A DNA stretch of 64,000 nucleotides from Gari tellinella. Taxonomy: Eukaryota; Mollusca; Bivalvia; Cardiida; Psammobiidae. Where the stretch lies: NCBI GenBank assembly GCA_922989275.2, contig OV277870.1:37320356-37384355 (forward strand). The letters run 5' to 3'. This document shows positions 33,160 to 44,215 of the stretch, in pieces; position 1 is the first letter of the stretch, and each line of letters opens with the position of its first letter. The notes beneath the pieces are model-generated. The model saw nothing but the letters and a program-made list of their open reading frames with translations, was not told the DNA's origin and ran no database searches. The position numbers were made by a program, and so were the translations under genes.

Positions 33160-34160
33160 TTATAAAAGTTTAAGTATCACACACTGACTTATCGTTGTGT
33201 GAGTCTTACAACGTTCTATCTCACATGAGGGTTGTTTTGAGAAAATCGACTTTAAAGTTTTGGACCAATTAAACAGCATAATTTTGATGGATTTTGACAA
33301 TTCTTTCGACTTTACCTGATGAATTGTGAATGCGAAGGGTTCCATTTAAAGTTTTATGAGGATTGTAAGCATGGTTTTTTAGATATATCTTACTTTCGGT
33401 TTGAGATAGATCATTTCTCAAACTCTACCTTCTATTTCACTCATTATTACAATGTTCTATGTCCATTTTGTGGAGATAGAACATTATTAACAATACAGTT
33501 TTAGACAATTGCATGAACAATTACAGTATTACAATGTTCTATGTCCATTCTAAATACTCCCCATAGGGGATATGTTTGCTTATTTTGATGAAATTCTCCC
33601 CTCGGCCAAGACATACAGGTCGCTGACTGTGAAGCAGATAAAATAGAATACTTCTTAAGAATTGGGTTTGGTTTGTTGTTGTTGTTAACATCCGTACATG
33701 CGACCTCGGTTTATAAGGTTTCCCTTGTGCGACTTTGCTTGGTGGGACTTCTTTAAAGGGGTATTCAGTTTTACTTTCATATTGTTTTAAGCAGCTATCT
33801 GCTTTAAATTAATCACTTTACTTTGAACTACTCATGTAGTTTAAGATACATGGGTATTTCGCCTTTTACACTGTACGCCAATAACCATGAAGGTCACAGC
33901 CATTTTGGTAATTTCTGTCACGTGATCCAATTGGAAGACAATGACTGGATAAATTGGACATAGATCATTGTAAGACTAAACAAAACGTTAAAAATGGAGA
34001 TAGAACATTGTAATATTGGCGATAACTTCAAATAGAAAGCTCGGATAAACATATGATTTGCACCAGGAGATAGCTCTTGAAAATAGCTTTCCAACGGTAT
34101 ATAGAACTCTATTTGTTTACAAAATGGACATAGAACGTTGTAAGATTCATGCGACGTTAT
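33160..34160. mobile_element. Possible TIR element with GATAGAACATTGTAA repeats
   Basis: TTACAACGTTCTATCTCA (33206), TTACAATGTTCTATGTCCAT (33446 and 33529), and in the other orientation GACATAGATCATTGTAAG (33958), GAGATAGAACATTGTAAT (33997) and GGACATAGAACGTTGTAAG (34125). Inverted on the left and direct on the right is the layout of subterminal transposase sites. No transposase frame is visible. Confidence 0.5.
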
Positions 34161-35075
34161 ATAGAGGATAATTATTTTTTTCAGTATAAGATAGAAATTT
34201 AATCCATTGAGTGAACATCAGACGTTATATTTTCACGAGTGGCGAAGCCACGAGTGAAAATATAACAGTCTGATGTTCACGAAATGGATTAAATTCGATC
34301 TTATACTGAAAAAATACAATTACATGTATTCTATTTATTTCTTTTTAAACGAAATTGTTCGACAATTGTGAAAGCGAAAGTTCATGATTTACCCCGTGTT
34401 GAGCCCCAACTTTATATCGAGCACATTTTCGAAACAGTTTCCCGTACGATGACGTCACTGATTTATTGATTTGACGTCAACGGAATTACGTCGTTGCTCC
34501 CGATTTTGGTTTCGTGTTCTTCCGTTGAGTGGTTCGCGACAAATCAGACTGCCGGAGTTACAACGATAAGACACGATCGACTACGATTCTTGGGGAGCCC
34601 TACGGGGAAAATTCATAATAAAAGCGTGCGTGGGCGATAATCCCACTGCTTAAAGCAGTGAAATTCCACTGCTATTCCGTGGTAATCCACCGAAAAGCAT
34701 AAATAAATAGAGGATAATTGTTGTTTTTTCAGTATAAGATAAAAATTTAATCCATTGAGTGAACATCAGACGTTATACTTTAGCCCCAAATTTACATCGA
34801 ACACATTAACGAAACAGTTTCCCGTACGATGACGTCACTTATTTATTGATTTGACGTCATCCGAATTACGTCGTTGCTCCCGATTTTGGATTCGTGTTCT
34901 TCCGTTGAGTGGTTCGCGACAAATCGGACTGCCGGAATTTAACGATAAGACACGATTGACTACGATTTTTTGGTAGCCCTACGGGGAAAACGGCGATTGG
35001 TGATAATCCACTGCAGTGGATTACCAAGTGATAATCCACTGCTATTTTCCGGTAATCCACCGAAAAGCATTAATA
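34161..35075. repeat. Hairpin element and its tandem partial copy
   Basis: 34180-34311 is a hairpin: TTCAGTATAAGATAGAAATT faces AATTCGATCTTATACTGAA, with ACGAGTGGCGAAGCCACGAG at its tip. The sequence from 34403 to 34680 is repeated at 34781-35070 (CCGTACGATGACGTCACT, CGTCGTTGCTCCCGATTTTG). In the second copy the right arm of the hairpin is lost. Confidence 0.8.
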
Positions 35076-35221
35076 AAAAGCTATAAACCCGTTTCCTATA
35101 AGAAAAAGTTACTATTTAGGAATGTTTTCATCAATATTTAACTATTTGTGACTGATTTCTGCAATATATTGCAAAATTACAAACACAGCAGACCTTGATC
35201 AGATGGATACTTATGTCTAAC

Positions 35222-35322
35222 CTAGTACAGCCTGACCCCTCGAAGAAGCATGGGCGCTGGTCAGCATCTCCTCTGTCTCCCTCCGCCACAGATCCATCTG
35301 TCTCTCATCGTCCTCTGTCACA
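35222..35322 (-). CDS. Internal exon of RS-type gene
   Basis: The acceptor GGTTTGTGTTTAG is followed by 101 bases open in the frame set by the upstream exon (TA plus T gives Tyr). It reads VTEDDERQMDLWRRETEEML and TSAHASSRGQAVL, then donor CTAG/GTTAGA. The first part is a charged amphipathic helix candidate. The donor leaves one base, which matches the phase of the terminal exon. Without splicing the frame would stop one codon later (GGT TAG). Confidence 0.75.
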
Positions 35323-35650
35323 CTAAACACAAACCAACACACATGACAACACACAGCACAGTACTGTACACAGACCAACACACATAACAACACATAACAA
35401 AGTACTGTACACTGACCAACATACATGGCAACATTTGATACCATACTATGTACATACCAACACACATTATTACAATACATAAGACCAACATACATACCAC
35501 CGCCGAAGACAAACATACCTTACATCAAACACACTTCAGTTAAACACACATGACAACAGTTACACATAACAATACCTTACAATATCATATACTATGAAAC
35601 ATTACCTTTAGACAACCATACTTTTAAGGTTGTTTTTTTTGGGTTTTTTT
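35323..35650 (-). other. Intron with GT-rich short repeats
   Basis: Minus-strand GTTGTTATGTGTG- and TACTGTGCT-type phrases recur with a 40-60 bp spacing next to the acceptor. Low-complexity; minus-strand frames here are by-products apart from the exon. Confidence 0.5.
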
Positions 35651-35865
35651 TTAACTCTTTCACTGCCATTGACGCCCAAATGCGACTCTGTAACGCGGCG
35701 TCTGATCAGGATCTAATCTGTTTGACACTAATACCAATACTTGTTCAGTCTAAACAGCATTACATCAGACTTGAAAAATTATTGCAGGCGACAGTATAAA
35801 TGCAGACGATATTTTAGCGGTGAGAGGGCTAAATCAGACGACAAAACTTGGCAATGCAAGAGTTA
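35651..35865. mobile_element. TTAA-type MITE, eroded, with half palindrome
   Basis: TTAACTCTTTCACTGCCA at the left and AGCGGTGAGAGGGCTAA plus AGAGTTAA at the right are the family ends. GCGGCGTCTGATCAGGATCT at 35696-35715 is the right half of the palindrome. Confidence 0.65.
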
Positions 35866-35904
35866 AAAGACATATCTAAACGTTCGTTTATCTCTTACAC
35901 TTAC

Positions 35905-36225
35905 TAAGTGCCCCACAACTCGGGGAAAGTCACGGGTGGTTCCGGGGCCAGGACGGCAGGGGCAGGCATCTGTTTCACCACAGGAGAAGGTCTCCTTGCA
36001 GGCTTTTCCAGGAGCGTTCTGGTGGAGGTCCTGTCTCTAGCGTCTCTACTGTGGCGAACATGCTTGTCTTCTCTTGACGAATGCCTGTCTCTATTGTCCC
36101 TGACTGTATGTGACGAGTGCGAGGACCTGTGAGAGCTTGCGTACCTGTGTCTGTGGGTGAAATCTCTGTCATATGATCTCTGGTACTGTGTGTAGTGCCT
36201 GTACTCCCTCTCTCGAGTGTACATC
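35905..36225 (-). CDS. Exon encoding Arg/Ser/His-rich domain of RS-type gene
   Basis: The acceptor TGTATTTCAG starts a 321-base exon open in one frame: MYTREREYRHYTQYQRSYD, a run rich in HR, RH, SSH and DR pairs, then a proline-rich stretch (ARRPSPVVKQMPAPAV) and FPELWGT. The donor is TTA/GTAAGT. Arg/Ser/His-rich tails of this kind are common in nuclear and splicing-related proteins; that role is inferred from composition only. The exon enters in phase 2, so at least one coding exon lies upstream, at higher coordinates. With the two downstream exons it yields a 178-residue C-terminal part from the first Met shown. I cannot name the family. Confidence 0.8.
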
Positions 36226-36252
36226 CTGAAATACATGTATATAAAATGAATA

Positions 36253-36776
36253 CAGTGTTCCCTCCCTACAACGACTCCCTCCATACAAGACAACCATATA
36301 TAACACTTTCACTACTGCAATAGCGTCTGCTTAAATTGTTGTATGCAGTTTTTTTATTACAAAATTGACATTTAAAAAAAACCCAGTTTGAATCCAGATC
36401 AGACGCCACGTTATGTGCATAAAATGAATAGTGCTCCCTCCCTACAACGGCCCCGAACAACGACTCCTTCCTTACAACAACGCTTATCCCTCTTTCGAGG
36501 ACAAGTATGTCTAACGCTTTCACTACTACAATAACGTCTGCTTAAAATTGTTTGCAGTTTTTTTTATTACAAAATAGACATTTTGACAGAACAAAAACAT
36601 AATGACAGACTTGTGGCAAAATAGTTTGAATCCAGATCAGACGCCGCGTTATGCGGCGTCTGATCTGGATTCAAGCTGTTTGCAAATGTAAGCCAATTTC
36701 CCTCCCTATAATAAATCTTCAGAACAACGCACACAATCTGTCTCTCATTGGGTGTCGTTGTAGAGAGGGAGCACTG
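36253..36776. mobile_element. CAGTGTTCCCTCCCTACAAC MITE, full copy with palindrome
   Basis: CAGTGTTCCCTCCCTACAAC and GTTGTAGAGAGGGAGCACTG are the inverted ends, flanked by TA. The palindrome at 36623-36677 (GAATCCAGATCAGACGCCGC facing GCGGCGTCTGATCTGGATTC) is near the right. A second partial copy of the left end is nested at 36430-36480. Confidence 0.85.
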
Positions 36777-36936
36777 TAACAACAGATACTACGATTAACT
36801 TTTGAAACACGGATAGTGTCTTTTGACCAATTACGCCACAAGTACAATTTTGTACGCGTTCAATTTATTTCCCAAGTACAGAAAAATAGCTCCACTTTAA
36901 ACAATCACGAATGTTTACCAAAAGAAATAATGTCTA

Positions 36937-37075
36937 TATCCTAGCAGATGGTATATAAATTAAGGAAGAGTGAAAGCAAAGCTTAGTGTGCATTCTACTT
37001 TACTGACAACCTTTTTTAAGTGGTCATCCATCTTCAAAACTAGAAGCAGGCTATGTGGTAATGGGTTAGGCAAGT
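36937..37075. mobile_element. Eroded copy of the AAAGCAGG hairpin MITE
   Basis: GAGTGAAAGCAAAGC and TGTGCATTCTACTTTACTG are the hairpin arms. GGTAATGGGTTAGG marks the right end. Confidence 0.55.
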
Positions 37076-37438
37076 TTGTTTAAATGGAAACTGGTATGAA
37101 CTTCAGGAAACAGATTATTCGATAGTATATTATAAAAAGAAGCATTTCTGTAACAGCTCTTGATACTATTCATGTAATCAGTGCAAGACCAAACCTTTTT
37201 GTTATATTTAAATGCCTAACCTGCAATAAGTACATTTTGTTTATTTTTCTACACATTCAACCCTAGATACGTGTATACACGTCATTAACACACACTATAC
37301 TTGTGAAGTGTACACTTGTCCTTAAAGTATTCAAATAGTATAATATATACCCTGGTCAGAGGACTCCTGCAGGAGTTCTCTGACAAGGATCTGCACTGTT
37401 TTTCATTTTGAAACAAATTGTTTAATTCCACCCTAAAA
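37076..37438. other. No gene; variant palindrome
   Basis: 37352-37400 has ACCCTGGTCAGAGGACTCCT facing AGGAGTTCTCTGACAAGGAT. Confidence 0.5.
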
Positions 37439-38065
37439 GTAAATAAGAGAACACTGACGCCCTGAAGCGCTCACCAGAGAAATGTTATTTCACGAAGATA
37501 GTGCAGAAAATTAGGATCCTTTGAAATCAGAACCAGGTGTAGACAAGGTCAAACAACTATATGTCAGCTGAAAGGTCTTGTCACAAGGGGAGTTATGTCC
37601 AAGTATAAAGTAAATCCATTTACTAATAAGTAATAAGGAAATTGTGGCCAATGTTAGAGTATTTGAAAATCAAATCATCAAGGTCAAGGTCAAACAAGTA
37701 TATGGCAGCTGAAATTTTTTGCCATAATGGGTGTTGTCACTGTTGTGTCCAAGTATGAAGTAAATACATTGACTAACAAGAGCACCGCAAGCCGGGCACA
37801 TTATACGCCTGTCAAATCGATCTTAGAATGTAGTCATACTAAAACCCTATCAAGGTAAAGTGGAAAAAAGTGGGAGAACCCTGAAAGGTATGGGTCATAT
37901 GCTGACTAAGTTTCAAAAGGATTGAAAAAAATTTGTTTGAGTAAGAGAGCCGACAAACTAAACAAGAGGGTCTGAAGGCCCTGATATCGCTCACCATTTG
38001 TAATGAAGCCTGATAGCTTTTCCTTTGAATTTCACCCGTTTTATTCTAAATCCATTCAAATTTTT
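37439..38065 (+). repeat. Modular bivalve-type repeat, interrupted
   Basis: 37445-37790 has units with GTCAAGGTCAAACAA and CAGCTGAAAGGTCTTGTCAC, which continue as 40791-41215. 37790-37975 begins a second module (CAGACATAAC-less, with AAGTTTCAAAAGGATTGAAA) that resumes at 40080. 37975 starts a third (GAGGGTCTGAAGGCCCTGAT). Confidence 0.65.
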
Positions 38066-38935
38066 ATTCTAACACACCTCCCCCACACCCCTATATAAGC
38101 GAAGAAGGACCGTCTCAGTGTACGAATTTTCAGTAGAACACTCACGCGCTAAACGTTCGAACGTGACGTCATTTGGCTTCGAAAATGCGTACGCCAAGAA
38201 ATGTAGCGCCGTTGCTTCGGTGCAAATTTCGGTTAAATTATGTGTTAGTATCGAAATAAAAAATTCATACCAGTGTTCTATCTAACAATCGAACACTGGT
38301 AGTCGTTGAGATGCTTAAGAAATAAAACATTCATACCAGTGTTCTATCGTGCAATCGAACACTGGTAGGAGTTGAGATGCGTAGTAATTAAATCACGAGG
38401 CCGGTAGGCCGAGTGGTTTTATTACAAGCATCTCAACGACTACCCGTGTTCGATTGTTAGATAGAACACTGGTATTAATTTTTTATTTCGATTCTAACAC
38501 TTCAATTTAACCTTAATTTGCACCGAAGCAACGGCGCTACATTTCTTGGCGTACGCATTTTCGAAGCCAAATGACGTCACTTTAGAACGTTTAGCGCGTG
38601 AGTGTTCTACTGAAAATTCGTACACTGAGACGGTCCTTCTTCGCTTATATAAGGGTGTGGGCGAGGTGTGTTAGAATTGTAATTAAATCACTCGGCCTAA
38701 AGGCCTCGTGATTAAATTACTACGCATATCAACTCCTACCAGTGTTCGATTGCACGATAGAACACTGGTATGAATTTTTTATTTCTTAAATCGAACACTG
38801 GTAGTCGTTGAGATGCTTGTAATTAAATCACTCGGCCTAAAGGCCTCGTGATTTAATTACTACGCATATCAACTCCTACCAGTGTTCGATTGCACGATAG
38901 AACACTGGTATGAATTTTTTATTTCTTAAGTAAAG
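38066..38935. mobile_element. Complex fold-back element
   Basis: The arm 38066-38306 is inverted at 38426-38676 with very few differences. The arms contain a TATA-like CTATATAAGCGAAGAAGGAC and TGACGTCA. The loop and the right flank hold at least five copies of the small hairpin ACCAGTGTTC/GAACACTGGT and three of CACGAGGCC/GGCCGAGTG. The right flank (38680-38935) repeats the loop segment twice more. No coding frame is present. Confidence 0.85.
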
Positions 38936-38999
38936 CATGTAAACAGCATTGGAATATGACCTACTCTAGTATAGTAGAGTACATCAAGGGCAGATAACT

Positions 39000-40078
39000 A
39001 TAGAGAGCCTAAATTATACTGAAATGAAGCCTTTTCCAGCATTTCAAAGTATATCAAGGGCAGATAACTATTGCCATAATTATCAGATTTCACCAATAGT
39101 TGCACTCCTGCTAGAACTTATAGCTATATACATTGTGTGCAAGTATAATTAAAATCCATTGGAAACTGTAGTTGCAAGAGTATAAACACTGTTAAATTTG
39201 ACATTTTCAGCAATTCAAGGGTAGATAACTCTTGCCCTAATTGTCCAATTTCAATCATAATCGAACTCATCCGAACTCTTATAGTCATATACAATCTGAG
39301 CAAGTTTGAGGAAGATTGAATAAAAATGGTTGCCTCCAGAGTGTAAACACCATTAATTATGGCATTTTCAGCAATTCAAAGGAAGATAACTCTTGGCCCA
39401 TTGGTTTGATTCCAACCATAATCGAAATCGTACAAACTCTTATGGTAATATACAATCTGAGCAAGTTTAAGAAAGATTTGATAAAAATTGTGGTCTCTAG
39501 AGTGTAAACATTGTTAAATATGACATTTTCAGCAATTCAAAGGTAGATTACTTTTGACCTGTTTGTTCGATTTCAACCATATTCGAACTCATCTGATATC
39601 TTATAGTCATATACAATCTGAACAAATTTGAGGAAGATTGGATAAAAATTGTGGCCTCTAGAGTGTAAACACCATTAAATATGGCATTTTCAGCAATTCA
39701 AAGGTAGATAACTCTTGACCTATTAGTCAGATTTCACCTGGCCCATAAATTTTTTTTTTAAATCTAATGGTCATATACAATCTATGCAACTTTATGAAAG
39801 GATGGATAAAATCTGTGGCCTCTAGAGTGTAAACCCTGTTAAATGTGGCATTTTCAGCAATTCAAAGATAGATATCTCTTGACCTATTAGTCCGATTTCA
39901 ACCATAATCAAACTCATCCGAACTCTTGTGGTAATCTACAATCTAAGCAAGTTTAAGAAAGATTGGATTAAAATTGTGGCATCTAGAGTGTAAACACTAA
40001 AATTGTTGACGACGGACGACGGACGACGAACGACGAAAGACGGACGCCGGACATTCAAGGATTGCAAAAGCTCACCCT
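39000..40078 (+). repeat. Tandem array, period about 161 bp
   Basis: CTAGAGTGTAAACAC-like phrases at 39182, 39340, 39500, 39661, 39826 and 39987, each followed by GGCATTTTCAGCAATTCAAA. The array ends with GACGGACGACGGACGACG and AAGCTCACCCTGAGCTAGCT. Confidence 0.85.
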
Positions 40079-40790
40079 GAGCTAGCTTTTGACGAAAAGG
40101 GGCATAACTCTTGAATGTCTGGGGCAATCTAGCTGGTTATCGATCTTGACAGAGATATCATGGTCATACACATGCTGACCAAGTTTCAAAAGGATTGAAA
40201 TAAATTTGTTTGAGTAAGAGAGCCGACAAACTAAAAAATGCCCGTTTTTGACAAAAAGGTGCATAACTCTTGAATGTCTGAGGCAATATTGCTGGTTATT
40301 GTACTTGACCGAGATATTATGGTCATACACATGCTGACTAAATTTCAAAAGGATTGGAATAAATTTGTTTGAGTTAGAGAGCGGACAAACTAAAAAATGC
40401 TCGTTTTTTACGAAAAAAGGGGCATAACTCTTGAATGTCTAAGGCAATCTTGCTGGTTATCGATCTTGACCGAGATATTATGGTCATACACGTTCTGACA
40501 GAGTTTCAAAATGATTGGACTAAATTTGTCTGAGTTACAGAGCGGACAAACTAAAATGCCCGTTTTTACGAAAAAGAGGCATAACTCTTGAATGTCTGGG
40601 GCAATCTTGCTGGTTATCGAACTCGACCGAGATATTATGGTAATACACGTTGTGACCAAGTTTCAAAAGGATTGGACTAAATTTGTTTGAGTTAGAGAGC
40701 GGACATGAAAAAGTTAACGGACGAACAGACAGACGGACGGACAGCGCCCACGACATAATACGTCCCGTCTGAAGACGGGCGTATAAAAAG
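40079..40790 (+). repeat. Tandem array, period about 159 bp
   Basis: GGCATAACTCTTGAATGTCT recurs near 40100, 40260, 40420 and 40577. It ends with GACGGACGGACAGCGCCCAC and CGTCTGAAGACGGGCGTATA. Minus-strand frames across it are by-products. Confidence 0.85.
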
Positions 40791-41215
40791 TAAGTTAAAG
40801 TCAATTTTAGTTTTTTGTGAAAATTAAGTCCTCAAGGTCAGAGTCATTGAGCAGTCAAGGTCAAAAAACTATATGTCAACTGAACGGTGCTGTCGCAAGG
40901 GTTGTTGTATCCAAGAATGGAGCAAATCCATTGACCAATAAGGAGGTTATGAGCAATGTTAAAGCTTTTTGAAAATTAGATCCTCAAGGTCAATGTCATT
41001 TAGGGGTCAAGGTCAAAAATGTATATATCAGCTGAAATGTGTTGTCCCACGGGATGTTGTGTCTAAGTTTGAAGTAAATCCACTGACTAATAAAGAAGTT
41101 ATGAGCAATGTTAAAGTTTTCGGACGAAATGTTGACTGACAAACGGACGGATAGACAGTCGGACGGACAGTGCACAAAGCCACAAACTATATGCCTCCCT
41201 TCGGGGGGAAATCGT
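40791..41215 (+). repeat. Continuation of the 37.4-kb module
   Basis: Units with AAGGTCAAAAACTATATGTC and TCAGCTGAAATG; ends ACGGACGGATAGACAGTCGG and ATATGCCTCCCTTCGGGGGG. Confidence 0.75.
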
Positions 41216-41514
41216 CCACAGCGTGCATAAGGTTATTAAAAGATGCATTTCATTGGGTTCAAAGCGCGTTTAATTGGCTTTACCTGCTCACAGGGTGACG
41301 CAGGCATTTAAAAGAAAAAATATTGGTGTAACATTTTATCATTTTACCGATCAGACATATTACACCGAAACCAACAAAAAGTTTTATTTATTACCAAATA
41401 GTCATATAGTCTCAGACTGTCTGTTTCTTCATTTAGAAGATAGGTAAGAACTATAGTAACCATTTAAATGAGACCGATAGTAAACAAAAATTCTGCTAAA
41501 TACTTTCAGTCTGC

Positions 41515-42510
41515 CTTTTAAAGACATTACTGGACCTAGCATGGGTGGGTACACCTAGTAAGGTAAAAAAAATTGAAAAAAAATTATGCAGAGCATGCAT
41601 AGACAGCTGAATGTCTTGGCAATGAATCACTGAAGCGTTTCATGTGAGGCCCGTACCTTAAATATATTTGATAATTTGATTAGTAAAACCCATTGGAAAA
41701 ACTCTTGAGTGTGAGTATGTCAGGGACCCTCTATTAAAGCAGACGAAAAGTCTATCCACATGCACATATATGGTGTATGTGTAAACACTCTGCCAAGTTA
41801 AAGCGACTCGCAACCAGATGGTGCATTAAAAATAGTAATTTGTAAATATGTGTCAAACGCTTATATAAATGGTAAAGAATTAGTTTAGGATAAGAAATTC
41901 TGTTTAAAAAAAATGTATTTCAATAAAAAAAAATATTGGTCTCTGGTGGGATTCGAACCCGTGGCCCGGCATTGGCGGACAGAAGGCAAAATAGGGGAAA
42001 CCGCTTAGACCAATGGACCACGGAACTATCCGTTTATCTCGGATCGATTTAACGTACTTCAATGTGTAGCGATCGAAAGTGCATACAACTTCGTAATTCG
42101 GCTCGTGTTTATGTCTGAGCCCGTGTAGAGAAGCAACAACAACAACTATACCGTCTACTAGTCGGTATAGAAAAACGATGGAAAATATCTAAAAATCTAA
42201 GATTCGGTGACGATTCTTGAGACTTTTTTTGGACTGATCATATTTTTTTAATGTCAGAAGCCAAATAATGCCACAAATTTGCTTTTATTTGAGTATTTTA
42301 TTTTATTTTGACAAGTACACCATCCGGTTGCGAGTCCCTTTAAAGGTAAAGTAGCTTGAAAACTGAAGGGAGGAGAAGTTAGCCGGACAAAGTATGCACT
42401 GTATGTTCATTTGTTGGAGGGACGAATGGACGAACAAATGATCGGACGGACGGACAGGGGTAAAACAGTATTCCCCGACTGATCGTCGCGAGGGCATAAC
42501 AATAGTTTTC
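41515..42510 (+). repeat. Segmental repeat unit 1, split by a MITE
   Basis: 41515-41800 matches 43675-44050 and 45680-45980 (ACATTACTTGACCTAGC, GCGTTTCATGTGAGG, GTCAGGG). The downstream half resumes at 42344 with GTAGCTTGAAAACTGAAGGG and ends CTGATCGTCGCGAGGGCATA. Confidence 0.75.
41802..42339. mobile_element. TTAA MITE with tRNA-like insert (copy 2)
   Basis: AGCGACTCGCAACCAGATGG and CCATCCGGTTGCGAGTCCCT are the inverted ends, flanked by TTAA (41798-41801 and 42340-42343). The tRNA-like segment is on the minus strand, about 42028-41940 (GGTCTAAGCGG, then GGGTTCGAATCCC). The interrupted host repeat is seen intact at 31319-31365 and 44043-44090, where CTCTGC.AA is followed at once by the sequence found here at 42344. 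Confidence 0.85.
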
Positions 42511-42539
42511 TGAATATCTAATTAATTTTGTTGATAATT

Positions 42540-44215
42540 CTTTGAAACTATATGAATAAATCTTAAATCTGCAGGGGCTTTGTGACCGGTAAAGATAATT
42601 TATCCCTAGTGGTTTTAATAGTCAATAGATTATATAGATAAATACACGTAGATCTATATGGAAAAGTAATTTCGTGAATAACGAAAGAATTTAGTTACCC
42701 CACCCACTTCACGTGAAAGAATGAGCCGGATAGAAATTTATATCTGGAAAAGTATCACTACTGACGCAATTAAAGTACCAATCATCTTTCAAATATATCG
42801 ATTACCTTTTCAAGAAAATGTCTGATGAGTTCGTCATTGGAAAACTGTCCATTTCACGGTTGATAATTATGATAAGTCAAAAGCTTTAAAACATACAGCT
42901 GTTGCAACTTTGAATTCAGCGTTACTAAGGCAGTGTTAAGGAAGTGGCGTCACAGAAGACGTTGGACTATCCGAAGCTATCCGTATGTAATACTTTCCGT
43001 AATTAGCCAAAGTGCCAATGTATATAAGGTTTAATGAGCATCGGTTGTGTGTTTATTCTTCAACCCCTTTTTAAGAAGAGAAAAAAACCTAACTGTTATT
43101 ATAAATTATTCTCTACAGTAGCTAGTACAGACGTAATCTACTGTTTTACCTCGGCAAACTGATATAAAATCTATACTCAAAACTCTGCGACTTAACCCCT
43201 AGCCCGCCAAATAAAGTGTCGTCTGCTATATTTCTCGTCTGCTTCAAGTTTCAAAGTGCTTCAAAGTTGCTCAAATTTGCTGAAAATGTTGTCCGAGTGT
43301 CAGACAGCTTGGATCCGGATGAGACGCCGAGTTACTCGGCGTCTCATCCGGATCCAAGCTGTTTGCATCTTGAGCTATAGTCGTGAGTGGCAGGCTAAGG
43401 GTTAAAACAAAACGTTGTTCCAGTAAAGATGCATTAAGCAGCAATTGCAGATGCAACACTAGCATTCAATGTGTCAACAAATGGAGATTAAAAGGCATAG
43501 ATACATATCATATGAGAGCTTTCTATTTTACTACTGTCCTGAACAACTCAACCAAGACACTTGTATTCCAGAGTTATAAAGAGTTTGAGCTGAATCTAAG
43601 ATCGTTCTCAAGTATTGAATAGGTCAGATTTGGGCAAAAGAGTTTGTTCTCCTTTTCTAGGGTTGTTAGTCTTAAAGACATTACTTGACCTAGCTGTATG
43701 GGAAGGTTACACCTAGGCTGACCTAGCCCAATAAAAAGTTTGAATTAAACATGCAGCGTGCTTTTAACTGTACATATGTCTAAGCAAAGAATCAAAAGGC
43801 TTCACGTGAGGTCCGTCCGTTATTTCTGTTGCTTTGGTTTGAAAAAAGAATGTCAGGGCCTAGAGTCTCTAGACAACATCAGATGGCAATCGCATATGTT
43901 TCGGCTTTTTCAGTTACTGACACCGAGTGAGAACATGATGTCCCCGGCGGCAAAAAAATGACTAAGTTTAACTGACTGTTATTTGGTGAAAAATTGAAGC
44001 AGATCAAAATCCTGTTAACATGCACATCTATGGTATATACGCAAACACTCTGCTAAGTTATAAGGTTGTAGATTGAAAATTGTATAGGAGGAGTTAGCCG
44101 GACAAAATATGCACTGCATGTGGGACGGACGATCGGGTCTGTGAACGAACGAACGGACGGACAGACAGGGGTAAACAGTATGCCCGACTGATCGTCGCGG
44201 GGGCATAACAATGGG
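42540..44215 (+). repeat. Segmental tandem duplication, unit 2
   Basis: Matches 44800-45990 at an offset of about 2.28 kb, with the same order of landmarks: ATCCCTAGTGGTTTTAA, TCGTGAATAACGAAAGAA, AATGTCTGATGAGTTCGTCA, GACGTCACAG-like, GATGCATTAAGC, CTAGAGTCTCTAGACAAC, GATGTCCCCGGCGGCAAAAA. No gene is seen. Confidence 0.85.
43196..43401. mobile_element. TTAA MITE with perfect 28-bp palindrome
   Basis: TTAA at 43192-43195 and 43402-43405 flank CCCCTAGCCCGCCA and TGGCAGGCTAAGGG. The palindrome 43304-43362 is perfect: 28 paired bases (ACAGCTTGGATCCGGATGAG then ACGCCGAG) around TTA. The copies of the host block at 632 and near 45370 lack the insertion; the former keeps a single TTAA. Confidence 0.9.

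Noticed and set aside
40082..40804. Overlapping minus-strand frames of 83-89 codons
   Set aside because: They repeat the same peptide because they lie on a 159-bp tandem array.
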